Shown here: one piece after another, positions 38,360-52,682 of the stretch
Layout of the letters: the number at the start of each line of letters is the position of its first letter
Position numbering within the stretch: position 1 is the first letter of the stretch
Source of the DNA: Dillenia suffruticosa
Taxonomy: Eukaryota > Streptophyta > Magnoliopsida > Dilleniales > Dilleniaceae
DNA: 64,000 bases
Assembly: GCA_033439265.1 (NCBI GenBank)
Contig: JAVTVX010000016.1
Location: forward strand, 3,108,501-3,172,500
Reading direction: 5' to 3'
The notes under the pieces: generated by a model
What the model saw: the letters and a program-made list of their open reading frames with translations, nothing else
Told to the model about the DNA's origin: nothing
Databases searched by the model: none
Program-made: the position numbers and the translations under genes

Positions 38360-39244
38360 TTGATTGACAGAAAGCATACATTACATTACCGAAAAAGTGA
38401 TAGAAATAGGATCAAAATCAAAAATATATTTCCAAATATTGCTAGTACAAATTACTTACTATTTAAGAAGAATTCATATAAAGCAGATCATAATATCATA
38501 TTTTAGCCATTAAAACTGAGTTGGTTAGTTGGATTCTTCTTATATTATAATACTAATAAATGAACCGCACTACATTACCAAAAATATATAGAAGTACAGT
38601 TTGGGTGCATATAAATATTTGATAATAAAATTTTGACGGAGTCAATTTGAGTGATATCATGATGCGGATGATGATGTTGTTATTGGTAATACTACAATTA
38701 TCCAACACCAATTCAAAAAATGTTTCATTGGAATTCAAGCTTCACGCTTTGGCATGGACACGCACCAATTCCAGTTAGGCAGTGTGAGATTATGACAAAG
38801 TACGATAAATACTCATATTAATCAAGAGAAAGGGATATTTGAGAAAACTTGAATACTGATTATAAATCAAGATATGAATTATCTTGACATGAAACAGATA
38901 ATACGATAAAGGAATGATGGGTCCACTCATGACTCTATGTGTTTGGAAGCGTCACTGCATTTATAGTAAAAAAGAACGTGGTTGAGTTGCGGCTAAGAAC
39001 GTTTACTAAAAAATCACGGTTCAATCGTACCAACCGGTGGTCCAATTATTTAGAACGGTTGAATCATGTTAACTAGTTGTCCAATTACTTAGACGATGTT
39101 TTAATCAAACTGATCTCTTTTTCCTTTCAGATAACGGTCCAACCACGGTCCAACTACAGCACTATATAGTTCTGATAACACTGTATTCATTCTTTGCGAC
39201 TTAATAATTCATAAATACTTTTTCACACAAAATACCTGTGTGTG

Positions 39245-39316
39245 CGCCGTTGCCGGGGATCGAACCCGGGTCGCCTGCGTGACAGGCAGGAATACTCACC
39301 ACTATACTACAACGAC
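39245..39316 (-). tRNA. tRNA-Asp(GTC): tRNA-Asp(GTC)
   Basis: Identical to the consensus copy. Confidence 0.95.
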
Positions 39317-40200
39317 TTGATTGACAGAAAGCATACATTACATTACCGCAAAAGTGATAGAAATAGGATCAAAATCAAAAATATATTTCCAAATATAGCT
39401 AGTACAAATTACTTACTATTTAAGAAGAATTCATATAAAGCAGATCATAATATCATATTTTAGCCATTAAAACTGAGTTGGTTAGTTGGATTCTTCTTAT
39501 ATTATAATACTAATAAATGAACCGTACTACATTACCAAAAATATATAGAAGTACAGTTTGGGTGCATATAAATATTTGATAATAAAATTTTGACGGAGTC
39601 AATTTGAGTGATATCATGATGCGGATGATGATGTTGTTATTGGTAATACTACAATTATCCAACACCAATTCAAAAAATGTTTCATTGGAATTCAAGCTTC
39701 ACGCTTTGGCATGGACACGCACCAATTCCAGTTAGGCAGTGTGAGATTATGACAAAGTACGATAAATACTCATATTAATCAAGAGAAAGGGATATTTGAG
39801 AAAACTTGAATACTGATTATAAATCAAGATATGAATTATCTAGACATGAAACAGATAGTACGATAAAGGAATGATTGGTCCACTCATGACTCTATGTGTT
39901 TGGAAGCATCACTGCATTTACAATAAAAAAGAACGTGGTTGAATTGCGGGTAAGAAGGTTTACTAAAAAATCACGGTTCAATCATACCAATCGGTGGTCC
40001 AATTATTTAGAACGGTTGAATCATGTTAACTAGTGGTCCAATTACTTATACGATGTTTTATTCAAACTGATCTGTTTTTCCTTCAGACAACGGTCCCACC
40101 ACGGTCCAACTGCGGCACTATAAAGTTCTCATAACACTGTATTCATTATTTGCGACTTAATATTTCATAAATACTTTTTCACACAAAATACCTGTGTGTG

Positions 40201-40272
40201 CGCCGTTGCCGGGGATCGAACCCGGGTCGCCTGCGTGACAGGCAGGAATACTCACCACTATACTACAACGAC
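40201..40272 (-). tRNA. tRNA-Asp(GTC): tRNA-Asp(GTC)
   Basis: Identical to the consensus copy. Confidence 0.95.
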
Positions 40273-41139
40273 TTGATTGACAGAAAGCATACATTACATT
40301 GCCGCAAAAGTGATAGAAATAGGATCAAAATCAAAAATATATTTCCAAATATTGCTAGTACAAATTACTTACTATTTAAGAAGAATTCATATAAAGCAGA
40401 TCATAATATCATATTTTAGCAATTAAAACTGAGTTGGTTTGTTGGATTCTTCTTATATTATAATACTAATAAATGAACCGCACTACATTACCAAAAATAT
40501 ATAGAAGTACAGTTTGGGTGCATATAAATATTTGATCATAAAATTTTGATGGAGTCAATTTGAGTGATATCATGATGCGGATGATGATCTTGTTATTGGT
40601 AATACTACAATTATCCAACACCAATTCAAAAAATGTTTCATTGGAAATCGAGCTTCACGCTTTGGCATGGACACGCACCAATTCCAGTTAGGCAGTGTGA
40701 GATTATGACAAAGTACGATAAATACTCATATTAATCAAGAGAAAGGGATATTTGAGAAAACTTGAATACTGATTATAAATCAAGATATGAATTATCTAGA
40801 CATGAAACAGAAAGTACGATAAAGGAATGATGGGTCCACTCATGACTCTATGTGTTTGGATGCGTCACTGCATTTATAGTAAAAGAGAACGTGGTTGAGT
40901 TGCGGCTAAGAAGGTTTACTAAAAAATCACGGTTCAATCGTACCAACCAGTGGTCCAATTATTTAGAACGGTTGAATCATGTTACTTAAATGATGTTTTA
41001 TTCAAACTGATCTGTTTTTCCTTTAGCTAACGGTCCAACCACGGTCCAACTGCGGCACTATATAGTTCTGATAACACTGTATTCATTATTTGCGACTTAA
41101 TAATTCATAAATATTTTTCACGCAAAATACCTGTGTGTA

Positions 41140-41211
41140 CGCCGTTGCCGGGGATCGAACCCGGGTCGCCTGCGTGACAGGCAGGAATACTCACCACTAT
41201 ACTACAACGAC
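41140..41211 (-). tRNA. tRNA-Asp(GTC): tRNA-Asp(GTC)
   Basis: Consensus 72 nt; trailer starts with T as in 26876, 34474 and 54492. Confidence 0.95.
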
Positions 41212-42095
41212 TTGATTGACAGAAAGCATACATTACATTGCCGCAAAAGTGATAGAAATAGGATCAAAATCAAAAATATATTTCCAAATATTGCTAGTAC
41301 AAATTACTTACTATTTAAGAAGAATTCATATAAAGCAGATCATAATATCATATTTTAGCAATTAAAACTGAGTTGGTTTGTTGGATTCTTCTTATATTAT
41401 AATACTAATAAATGAACCGCACTACATTACCAAAAATATATAGAAGTACAGTTTGGGTGCATATAAATATTTGATAATAAAATTTTGATGGAGTCAATTT
41501 GAGTGATATCATGATGCGGATGATGATGTTGTTACTGGTAATACTACAATTATCCAATACCAATTCAAAAAATGTTTCATTGGAATTCAAGCTTCACGCT
41601 TTGGCATGGACACGCACCAATTCCAGTTAGGCAGTGTGAGATTATGACAAAGTACGATAAATACTCATATTAATCAAGAGAAATGGATATTTGAGAAAAC
41701 TTGAATACTGATTATAAATCAAGATATGAATTATCTAGACATGAAACAGATAGTACGATAAAGGAATGATTGGTCCACTCATGACTCTATGTGTTTGGAA
41801 GTGTCACTGCATTTACAATAAAAAAGAATGTGGTTGAATTGCGGGTAAGAAGGTTTACTAAAAAATCACGGTTCAATCGTACCAATCGGTGGTCCAATTA
41901 TTTAGAACGGTTGAATCATGTTAACTAGTGGTCCAATTACTTAGACGATGTTTTATTCAAACTGATCTGTTTTTCCTTCAGACAACGGTCCAACCACGGT
42001 CCAACTGCGGCACTATAAAGTTCTCATAACACTGTATTCATTATTTGCGACTTAATAATTCATAAATACTTTTTCACACAAAATACCTGTGTGTG

Positions 42096-42167
42096 CGCCG
42101 TTGCCGGGGATCGAACCCGGGTCGCCTGCGTGACAGGCAGGAATACTCACCACTATACTACAACGAC
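42096..42167 (-). tRNA. tRNA-Asp(GTC): tRNA-Asp(GTC)
   Basis: Identical to the consensus copy. Confidence 0.95.
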
Positions 42168-43051
42168 TTGATTGACAGAAAGCATACATTACATTACCGC
42201 AAAAGTGATAGAAATAGGATCAAACTCGAAAATATATTTCCAAATATTGCTAGTACAAATTACTTACTATTTAAGAAGAATTCATATAAAGCAGATCATA
42301 ATATCATATTTTAGCCATTAAAACTGAGTTGGTTAGTTGGATTCTTCTTATATTATAATACTAATAAATGAACCGCACTACATTACCAAAAATATATAGA
42401 AGTACAGTTTGGGTGCATATAAATATTTGATCATAAAATTTTGATGGAGTCAATTTGAGTGATATCATGATGCGGATGATGATGTTGTTATTGGTAATAC
42501 TACAATTATCCAACACCAATTCAAAAAATGTTTCATTGGAAATCGAGCTTCACGCTTTGGCATGGACACGCACCAATTCCAGTTAGGCAGTGTGAGATTA
42601 TGACAAAGTACGATAAAAACAGATATTTATCAAGAGAAAGGGATATATGAGAAAACTTGAATATTGATTATAAATCAAGATATGAATTATCTAGACATGA
42701 AACAGATAGTACGATAAAAGAATGATTGCTCCACTCATGACTGTTTGTGTTTGGAAGCGTCATTGCATTTACAGTAAAAAAGAACGTGGTTGAATTGCGG
42801 CTAAGAAGGTTTACTAAAAAATCACGGTTCAATCGTACCAACCGGTGGTCCAATTATTTAGAACGGTTGAATCATGTTAACTAGTGGTCCAATTACTTAG
42901 ACGATGTTTTATTCAAACTGATCTGTTTTTCCTTCAGATAACGGTCCAACCACGGTCCAACTGCGGCCCTATATAGTTCTGATAACATTGTATTCATTAT
43001 TTGCGACTTAATAATCCATAAATACTTTTTCACACAAAATACCTGAGTGTG

Positions 43052-43123
43052 CGCCGTTGCCGGTGATCGAACCCGGGTCGCCTGCGTGACAGGCAGGAAT
43101 ACTCACCACTATACTACAACGAC
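43052..43123 (-). tRNA. tRNA-Asp(GTC): tRNA-Asp(GTC), C61A subfamily
   Basis: C61A breaks the nearly universal G53:C61 pair that closes the T loop and changes the end of the B box. Five copies share it, together with an A in the trailer (CTGAGTG on the plus strand). Confidence 0.83.
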
Positions 43124-44008
43124 TTGATTGACAGAAAGCATACATTACATTGCCGGAAAAGTGATAGAAATAGGATCAAAATCAAAAATATATTTCCAAA
43201 TATTGCTAGTACAAATTACTTACTATTTAAGAAGAATTCATATAAAGCAGATCATAATATCATATTTTAGCAATTAAAACTGAGTTGGTTTGTTGGATTC
43301 TTCTTATATTATAATACTAATAAATGAACCGCACTACATTACCAAAAATATATAGAAGTACAGTTTGGGTGCATATAAATATTTGATCATAAAAGTTTGA
43401 TGGAGTCAATTTGAGTGATATCATGATGCTGATGATGATGTTGTTATTGGTAATACTACAATTATCCAACACCAATTCAAAAAATGTTTCATTAGAATTC
43501 AAGCTTCACGCTTTGGCATGGACACGCACCAATTCCAGTTAGGCAGTGTGAGATTATGACAAAGTACGATAAATACTCATATTAATCTAGAGAAAGGGAT
43601 ATTTGAGAAAACTTCAATACTGATTATAAATCAAGATATGAATTATCTAGACATGAAACAGATAGTACGATAAAGGAATGATGGGTCCACTCATGACTCT
43701 ATGTGTTTGGAAGTGTCACTGCATTTACAGTAAAAAAGAACGTGGTTGAGTTGCGGCTAAGAAGGTTTACTAAAAAATCACGGTTCAATCGTACCAACCG
43801 GTGGTCTAATTATTTAGAACGGTTGAATCATGTTAACGAGTGGTCCAATTACTTAGACGATGTTTTATTCAAACTGATCACTTTTTCCTTTCAGATAACG
43901 GTCCAACCACGGTCCAACTACAGCACTATATAGTTCTGATAACACTGTATTCATTCTTTGCGACTTAATAATTCATAAATACTTTTTCACACAAAATACC
44001 TGTGTGTG

Positions 44009-44080
44009 CGCCGTTGCCGGGGATCGAACCCGGGTCGCCTGCGTGACAGGCAGGAATACTCACCACTATACTACAACGAC
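44009..44080 (-). tRNA. tRNA-Asp(GTC): tRNA-Asp(GTC)
   Basis: Identical to the consensus copy. Confidence 0.95.
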
Positions 44081-44964
44081 TTGATTGACAAAAAGCATAC
44101 ATTACATTGCCGCCAAAGTGATAGAAATAGGATCAAAATCAAAAATATATTTCCAAATATAGCTAGTTCAAATTACTTACTATTTAAGAAGAATTCATAT
44201 AAAGCAGATCATAATATCATATTTTAGCCATTAAAACTGAGTTGGTTAGTTGGATTCTTCTTATATTATAATACTAATAAATGAACCGCACTACATTACC
44301 AAAAATATATAGAAGTACAGTTTGGGTGCATATAAATATTTGATAATAAAATTTTGACGGAGTCAATTTGAGTGATATCATGATGCGGATGATGATGTTG
44401 TTATTGGTAATACTACAATTATCCAACACCAATTCAAAAAATGTTTCATTGGAATTCAAGCTTCACGCTTTGGCATGGACACGCACCAATTCCAGTTAGG
44501 CAGTGTGAGATTATGACAAAGTACGATAAATACTCATATTAATCAAGAGAAAGGGATATTTGAGAAAACTTGAATACTGATTATAAATCAAGATATGAAT
44601 TATCTAGACATGAAACAGATAGTACGATAAAGGAATGATTGGTCCACTCATGACTCTATGTGTTTGGAAGCATCACTGCATTTACAATAAAAAAGAACGT
44701 GGTTGAATTGCGGGTAAGAAGGTTTACTAAAAAATCACGGTTCAATCATACCAATCGGTGGTCCAATTATTTAGAACGGTTGAATCATGTTAACTAGTGG
44801 TCCAATTACTTAGACGATGTTTTATTCAAACTGATCTGTTTTTCCTTCAGACAACGGTCCCACCACGGTCCAACTGCGGCACTATAAAGTTCTCATAACA
44901 CTGTATTCATTATTTGCGACTTAATAATTCATAAATACTTTTTCACACAAAATACCTGTGTGTG

Positions 44965-45036
44965 CGCCGTTGCCGGGGATCGAACCCGGGTCGCCTGCGT
45001 GACAGGCAGGAATACTCACCACTATACTACAACGAC
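44965..45036 (-). tRNA. tRNA-Asp(GTC): tRNA-Asp(GTC)
   Basis: Identical to the consensus copy. Confidence 0.95.
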
Positions 45037-45920
45037 TTGATTGACAGAAAGCATACATTACATTGCCGCAAAAGTGATAGAAATAGGATCAAAATCAAAA
45101 ATATATTTCCAAATATTGCTAGTACAAATTACTTACTATTTAAGAAGAATTCATATAAAGCAGATCATAATATCATATTTTAGCAATTAAAACTGAGTTG
45201 GTTTGTTGGATTCTTCTTATATTATAATACTAATAAATGAACCGCACTACATTACCAAAAATATATAGAAGTACAGTTTGGGTGCATATAAATATTTGAT
45301 CATAAAATTTTGATGGAGTCAATTTGAGTGATATCATGATGCGGATGATGATGTTGTTATTGGTAATACTACAATTATCCAACACCAATTCAAAAAATGT
45401 TTCATTGGAATTCAAGCTTCACGCTTTGGCATGGACACGCACCAATTCCAGTTAGGCAGTGTGAGATTATGACAAAGTACGATAAATACTCTTATTAATC
45501 AAGAGAAATGGATATTTGAGAAAACTTGAATACTGATTATAAATCAAGATATGAATTATCTAGACATGAAACAGATAGTACGATAAAGGAATGATTGGTC
45601 CACTCATGACTCTATGTGTTTGGAAGCGTCACTGCATTTACAATAAAAAAGAATGTGGTTGAATTGCGGGTAAGAAGGTTTACTAAAAAATCACGGTTCA
45701 ATCGTACCAATCGGTGGTCCAATTATTTAGAACGGTTGAATCATGTTAACTAGTGGTCCAATTACTTAGACGATGTTTTATTCAAACTGATCTGTTTTTC
45801 CTTCAGACAACGGTCCAACCACGGTCCAACTGCGGCACTATAAAGTTCTCATAACACTGTATTCATTATTTGCGACTTAATAATTCATAAATACTTTTTC
45901 ACACAAAATACCTGTGTGTG

Positions 45921-45992
45921 CGCCGTTGCCGGGGATCGAACCCGGGTCGCCTGCGTGACAGGCAGGAATACTCACCACTATACTACAACGAC
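45921..45992 (-). tRNA. tRNA-Asp(GTC): tRNA-Asp(GTC)
   Basis: Identical to the consensus copy. Confidence 0.95.
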
Positions 45993-46876
45993 TTGATTGA
46001 CAGAAAGCATACATTACATTACCGCAAAAGTGATAGAAATAGGATCAAAATCAAAAATATATTTCCAAATATTGCTAGTACAAATTACTTACTATTTAAG
46101 AAGAATTCATATAAAGCAGATCATAATATCATATTTTAGCCATTAAAACTGAGTTGGTTAGTTGGATTCTTCTTATATTATAATACTAATAAATGAACCG
46201 CACTACATTACCAAAAATATATAGAAGTACAGTTTGGGTGCATATAAATATTTGATCATAAAATTTTGATGGAGTCAATTTGAGTGATATCATGATGCGG
46301 ATGATGATGTTGTTATTGGTAATACTACAATTATCCAACACCAATTCAAAAAATGTTTCATTGGAAATCGAGCTTCACGCTTTGGCATGGACACGGACCA
46401 ATTCCAGTTAGGCAGTGTGAGATTATGACAAAGTACGATAAAAACAGATATTTATCAAGAGAAAGGGATATATGAGAAAACTTGAATATTGATTATAAAT
46501 CAAGATATGAATTATCTAGACATGAAACAGATAGTACGATAAAAGAATGATTGCTCCACTCATGACTGTTTGTGTTTGGAAGCGTCATTGCATTTACAGT
46601 AAAAAAGAACGTGGTTGAATTGCGGCTAAGAAGGTTTACTAAAAAATCACGGTTCAATCGTACCAACCGGTGGTCCAATTATTTAGAACGGTTGAATCAT
46701 GTTAACTAGTGGTCCAATTACTTAGACGATGTTTTATTCAAACTGATCTGTTTTTCCTTCAGATAACGGTCCAACCACGGTCCAACTACGGCCCTATATA
46801 GTTCTGATAACATTGTATTCATTATTTGCGACTTAATAATCCATAAATACTTTTTCACACAAAATACCTGAGTGTG

Positions 46877-46945
46877 CGCCGTTGCCGGTGATCGAACCCG
46901 GGTCGCCTGCGTGACAGGCAGGAATACTCACCACTATACTACGAC
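46877..46945 (-). pseudogene. tRNA-Asp pseudogene, acceptor deletion (69 nt)
   Basis: Belongs to the C61A subfamily and has also lost three bases at the 5' acceptor strand/position 8 region, so a seven-pair acceptor helix cannot form. The anticodon arm is intact. Confidence 0.78.
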
Positions 46946-47830
46946 TTGATTGACAGAAAGCATACATTACATTGCCGAAAAAGTGATAGAAATAGGATCA
47001 AAATCAAAAATATATTTCCAAATATTGCTAGTACAAATTACTTACTATTTAAGAAGAATTCATATAAAGCAGATCATAATATCATATTTTAGCAATTAAA
47101 ACTGAGTTGGTTTGTTGGATTCTTCTTATATTATAATACTAATAAATGAACCGCACTACATTACCAAAAATATATAGAAGTACAGTTTGGGTGCATATAA
47201 ATATTTGATCATAAAAGTTTGATGGAGTCAATTTGAGTGATATCATGATGCTGATGATGATGTTGTTATTGGTAATACTACAATTATCCAACACCAATTC
47301 AAAAAATGTTTCATTAGAATTCAAGCTTCACGCTTTGGCATGGACACGCACCAATTCCAGTTAGGCAGTGTGAGATTATGACAAAGTACGATAAATACTC
47401 ATATTAATCAAGAGAAAGGGATATTTGAGAAAACTTCAATACTGATTATAAATCAAGATATGAATTATCTAGACATGAAACAGATAGTACGATAAAGGAA
47501 TGATGGGTCCACTCATGACTCTATGTGTTTGGAAGTGTCACTGCATTTACAGTAAAAAAGAACGTGGTTGAGTTGCGGCTAAGAAGGTTTACTAAAAAAT
47601 CACGGTTCAATCGTACCAACCGGTGGTCCAATTATTTAGAACGGTTGAATCATGTTAACTAGTGGTCCAATTACTTAGACGATGTTTTATTCAAACTGAT
47701 CTCTTTTTCCTTTCAGATAACGGTCCAACCACGGTCCAACTACAGCACTATATAGTTCTGATAACACTGTATTCATTCTTTGCGACTTAATAATTCATAA
47801 ATACTTTTTCACACAAAATACCTGTGTGTG

Positions 47831-47902
47831 CGCCGTTGCCGGGGATCGAACCCGGGTCGCCTGTGTGACAGGCAGGAATACTCACCACTATACTACAACG
47901 AC
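47831..47902 (-). tRNA. tRNA-Asp(GTC): tRNA-Asp(GTC), G39A
   Basis: Single change G39A, giving a C31:A39 mismatch next to the anticodon loop. Shared with the next copy at 48787. Confidence 0.86.
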
Positions 47903-48786
47903 TTGATTGACAGAAAGCATACATTACATTACCGCAAAAGTGATAGAAATAGGATCAAAATCAAAAATATATTTCCAAATATTGCTAGTACAAATTACTT
48001 ACTATTTAAGAAGAATTCATACAAAGCAGATCATAATATCATATTTTAGCCATTAAAACTGAGTTGGTTAGTTGGATTCTTCTTATATTATAATACTAAT
48101 AAATGAACCGCACTACATTACCAAAAATATATAGAAGTACAGTTTGGGTGCATATAAATATTTGATAATAAAATTTTGATGGAGTCAATTTGAGTGATAT
48201 CATGATGCGGATGATGATGTTGTTATTGGTAATACCACAATTATCCAACACCAATTCAAAAAATGTTTCATTGGAATTCAAGCTTCACGCTTTGGCATGG
48301 ACACGCACCAATTCCAGTTAGGCAGTGTGAGATTATGACAAAGTACGATAAATACTCATATTAATCAAGAGAAAGGGATATTTGAGAAAACTTGAATACT
48401 GATTATAAATCAAGATATGAATTATCTAGACATGAAACAGATAGTACGATAAAGGAATGATTGGTCCACTCATGACTCTATGTGTTTGGAAGCATCACTG
48501 CATTTACAATAAAAAAGAACGTGGTTGAATTGCGGGTAAGATGGTTTACTAAAAAATCACGGTTCAATCATACCAATCGGTGGTCCAATTATTTAGAACG
48601 GTTGAATCATGTTAACTAGTGGTCCAATTACTTAGACGATGTTTTATTCAAACTGATCTGTTTTTCCTTCAGACAACGGTCCAACCACAGTCCAACTGCG
48701 GCACTATAAAGTTCTCAAAACACTGTATTCATTATTTGCGACTTAATAATTCATAAATACTTTTTCACACAAAATACCTGTGTGTG

Positions 48787-48858
48787 CGCCGTTGCCGGGG
48801 ATCGAACCCGGGTCGCCTGTGTGACAGGCAGGAATACTCACCACTATACTACAACGAC
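48787..48858 (-). tRNA. tRNA-Asp(GTC): tRNA-Asp(GTC), G39A
   Basis: Same single change as its neighbour at 47831, which suggests duplication or conversion between adjacent units. Confidence 0.86.
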
Positions 48859-49742
48859 TTGATAGACAGAAAGCATACATTACATTACCGCAAAAGTGAT
48901 AGAAATAGGATCAAAATCAAAAATATATTTCCAAATATTGCTAGTACAAATTACTTACTATTTAAGAAGAATTCATACAAAGCAGATCATAATATCATAT
49001 TTTAGCCATTAAAACTGAGTTGGTTAGTTGGATTCTTCTTATATTATAATACTAATAAATGAACCGCACTACATTACCAAAAATATATAGAAGTACAGTT
49101 TGGGTGCATATAAATATTTGATAATAAAATTTTGACGGAGTCAATTTGAGTGATATCATGATGCGGATGATGATGTTGTTATTGGTAATACTACAATTAT
49201 CCAACACCAATTCAAAAAATGTTTCATTGGAATTCAAGCTTCACGCTTTGGCATGGACACGCACCAATTCCAGTTAGGCAGTGTGAGATTATGACAAAGT
49301 ACGATAAATACTCATATTAATCAAGAGAAAGGGATATTTGAGAAAACTTGAATACTGATTATAAATCAAGATATGAATTATCTAGACATGAAACAGATAG
49401 TACGATAAAGGAATGATTGGTCCACTCATGACTCTATGTGTTTGGAAGCATCACTGCATTTACAATAAAAAAGAACGTGGTTGAATTGCGGGTAAGATGG
49501 TTTACTAAAAAATCACGGTTCAATCGTACCAACCGGTGGTCCAATTATTTAGAACGGTTGAATCATATTAACTAGTGGTCCAATTACTTAGACGATGTTT
49601 TATTCAAACTGATCTGTTTTTCCTTCAGATAACGGTCCAACCACGGTCCAACTACGGCCCTATATAGTTCTGATAACATTGTATTCATTATTTGCGACTT
49701 AAAAATTCATAAATACTTTTTCACACAAAATACCTGTGTGTG

Positions 49743-49814
49743 CGCCGTTGCCGGGGATCGAACCCGGGTCGCCTGCGTGACAGGTAGGAATACTCACCAC
49801 TATACTACAACGAC
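49743..49814 (-). tRNA. tRNA-Asp(GTC): tRNA-Asp(GTC), G30A
   Basis: Single change G30A (A30:C40 mismatch), as in the distant copy at 6936. Confidence 0.86.
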
Positions 49815-50697
49815 TTGATTGACAGAAAGCATACATTACATTACCGCAAAAGTGATAGAAATAGGATCAAAATCAAAAATATATTTCCAAATATTGCTAG
49901 TACAAATTACTTACTATTTAAGAAGATTCATATAAAGCAGATCATAATATCATATTTTAGCCATTAAAACTGAGTTGGTTAGTTGGATTCTTCTTATATT
50001 ATAATACTAATAAATGAACCGCACTACATTACCAAAAATATATAGAAGTACAGTTTGGGTGCATATAAATATTTGATCATAAAATTTTGATGGAGTCAAT
50101 TTGAGTGATATCATGATGCGGATGATGATGTTGTTATTGGTAATACTACAATTATCCAACACCAATTCAAAAAATGTTTCATTGGAAATCGAGCTTCACG
50201 CTTTGGCATGGACACGCACCAATTCCAGTTAGGCAGTGTGAGATTATGACAAAGTACGATAAATACTCATATTAATCAAGAGAAAGGGATATTTGAGAAA
50301 ACTTGAATACTGATTATAAATCAAGATATGAATTATCTAGACATGAAACAGATAGTACGATAAAGGAATGATTGGTCCACTCATGACTCTATGTGTTTGG
50401 AAGCGTCACTGCATTTACAATAAAAAAGAATGTGGTTGAATTGCGGGTAAGAAGGTTTACTAAAAAATCACGGTTCAATCGTACCAATCGGTGGTCCAAT
50501 TATTTAGAACGGTTGAATCATTTTAACTAGTGGTCCAATTACTTAGACGATGTTTTATTCAAACTGATCTGTTTTTCCTTCAGACAACGGTCCAACCACG
50601 GTCCAACTGCGGCACTATAAAGTTCTCATAACACTGTATTCATTATTTGCGACTTAATAATTCATAAATACTTTTTCACACAAAATACCTGTGTGTG

Positions 50698-50769
50698 CGC
50701 CGTTGCCCGGGATCGAGCCCGGGTCGCCTGCGTGACAGGCAGGAATACTCACCACTATACTACAACGAC
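50698..50769 (-). tRNA. tRNA-Asp(GTC): tRNA-Asp(GTC), T-arm changes
   Basis: T54C alters the T loop and B box; C63G gives a G51:G63 mismatch. Its block partner at 42096 is consensus, so both changes are recent. Confidence 0.8.
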
Positions 50770-51653
50770 TTGATTGACAGAAAGCATACATTACATTACC
50801 GCAAAAGTGATAGAAATAGGATCAAAATCAAAAATATATTTCCAAATATTGCTAGTACAAATTACTTACTATTTAAGAAGAATTCATATAAAGCAGATCA
50901 TAATATCATATTTTAGCCATTAAAACTGAGTTGGTTAGTTGGATTCTTCTTATATTATAATACTAATAAATGAACCGCACTACATTACCAAAAATATATA
51001 GAAGTACAGTTTGGGTGCATATAAATATTTGATCATAAAATTTTGATGGAGTCAATTTGAGTGATATCATGATGCGGATGATGATGTTGTTATTGGTAAT
51101 ACTACAATTATCCAACACCAATTCAAAAAATGTTTCATTGGAAATCGAGCTTCACGCTTTGGCATGGACACGCACCAATTCCAGTTAGGCAGTGTGAGAT
51201 TATGACAAAGTACGATAAAAACAGATATTTATCAAGAGAAAGGGATATATGAGAAAACTTGAATATTGATTATAAATCAAGATATGAATTATCTAGACAT
51301 GAAACAGATAGTACGATAAAAGAATGATTGCTCCACTCATGACTGTTTGTGTTTGGAAGCGTCATTGCATTTACAGTAAAAAAGAACGTGGTTGAATTGC
51401 GGCTAAGAAGGTTTACTAAAAAATCACGGTTCAATCGTACCAACCGGTGGTCCAATTATTTAGAACGGTTGAATCATGTTAACTACTGGTCCAATTACTT
51501 AGACGATGTTTTATTCAAACTGATCTGTTTTTCCTTCAGATAACGGTCCAACCACGGTCCAACTGCGGCCCTATATAGTTCTGATAACATTGTATTCATT
51601 ATTTGCGACTTAATAATCCATAAATACTTTTTCACACAAAATACCTGAGTGTG

Positions 51654-51725
51654 CGCCGTTGCCGGTGATCGAACCCGGGTCGCCTGCGTGACAGGCAGGA
51701 ATACTCACCACTATACTACAACGAC
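51654..51725 (-). tRNA. tRNA-Asp(GTC): tRNA-Asp(GTC), C61A subfamily
   Basis: Only C61A; block partner of 43052. Confidence 0.83.
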
Positions 51726-52610
51726 TTGATTGACAGAAAGCATACATTACATTGCCGGAAAAGTGATAGAAATAGGATCAAAATCAAAAATATATTTCCA
51801 AATATTGCTAGTACAAATTACTTACTATTTAAGAAGAATTCATATAAAGCAGATCATAATATCATATTTTAGCAATTAAAACTGAGTTGGTTTGTTGGAT
51901 TCTTCTTATATTATAATACTAATAAATGAACCGCACTACATTACCAAAAATATATAGAAGTACAGTTTGGGTGCATATAAATATTTGATCATAAAAGTTT
52001 GATGGAGTCAATTTGAGTGATATCATGATGCTGATGATGATGTTGTTATTGGTAATACTACAATTATCCAACACCAATTCAAAAAATGTTTCATTAGAAT
52101 TCAAGCTTCACGCTTTGGCATGGACACGCACCAATTCCAGTTAGGCAGTGTGAGATTATGACAAAGTACGATAAATACTCATATTAATCAAGAGAAAGGG
52201 ATATTTGAGAAAACTTCAATACTGATTATAAATCAAGATATGAATTATCTAGACATGAAACAGATAGTACGATAAAGGAATGATGGGTCCACTCATGACT
52301 CTATGTGTTCGGAAGTGTCACTGCATTTACAGTAAAAAAGAACGTGGTTGAGTTGCGGATAAGAAGGTTTACTAAAAAATCACTGTTCAATCGTACCAAC
52401 CGGTGGTCCAAATATTTAGAACGGTTGAATCATGTTAACGAGTGGTCCAATTACTTAGACGATGTTTTATTCAAACTGATCTCTTTTTCCTTTCAGATAA
52501 CGGTCCAACCACGGTCCAACTACAGCACTATATAGTTCTGATAACACTGTATTCATTCTTTGCGACTTAATAATTCATAAATACTTTTTCACACAAAATA
52601 CCTGTGTGTG

Positions 52611-52682
52611 CGCCGTTGCCGGGGATCGAACCCGGGTCGCCTGCGTGACAGGCAGGAATACTCACCACTATACTACAACGAC
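52611..52682 (-). tRNA. tRNA-Asp(GTC): tRNA-Asp(GTC)
   Basis: Identical to the consensus copy; block partner of 44009. Confidence 0.95.

Larger units (their letters stand above)
42096..44960. repeat. Higher-order block D, copy 1
   Basis: Three units that recur at 50698-53460 (offset 8602 bp). The first two also recur at 45921-47830 (offset 3825). Shared markers: AAAACAGATATTTATC, the C61A tRNA with CTGAGTG trailer, ATAAAAGTTTGATGG, GGAAGTGTCAC. Confidence 0.82.
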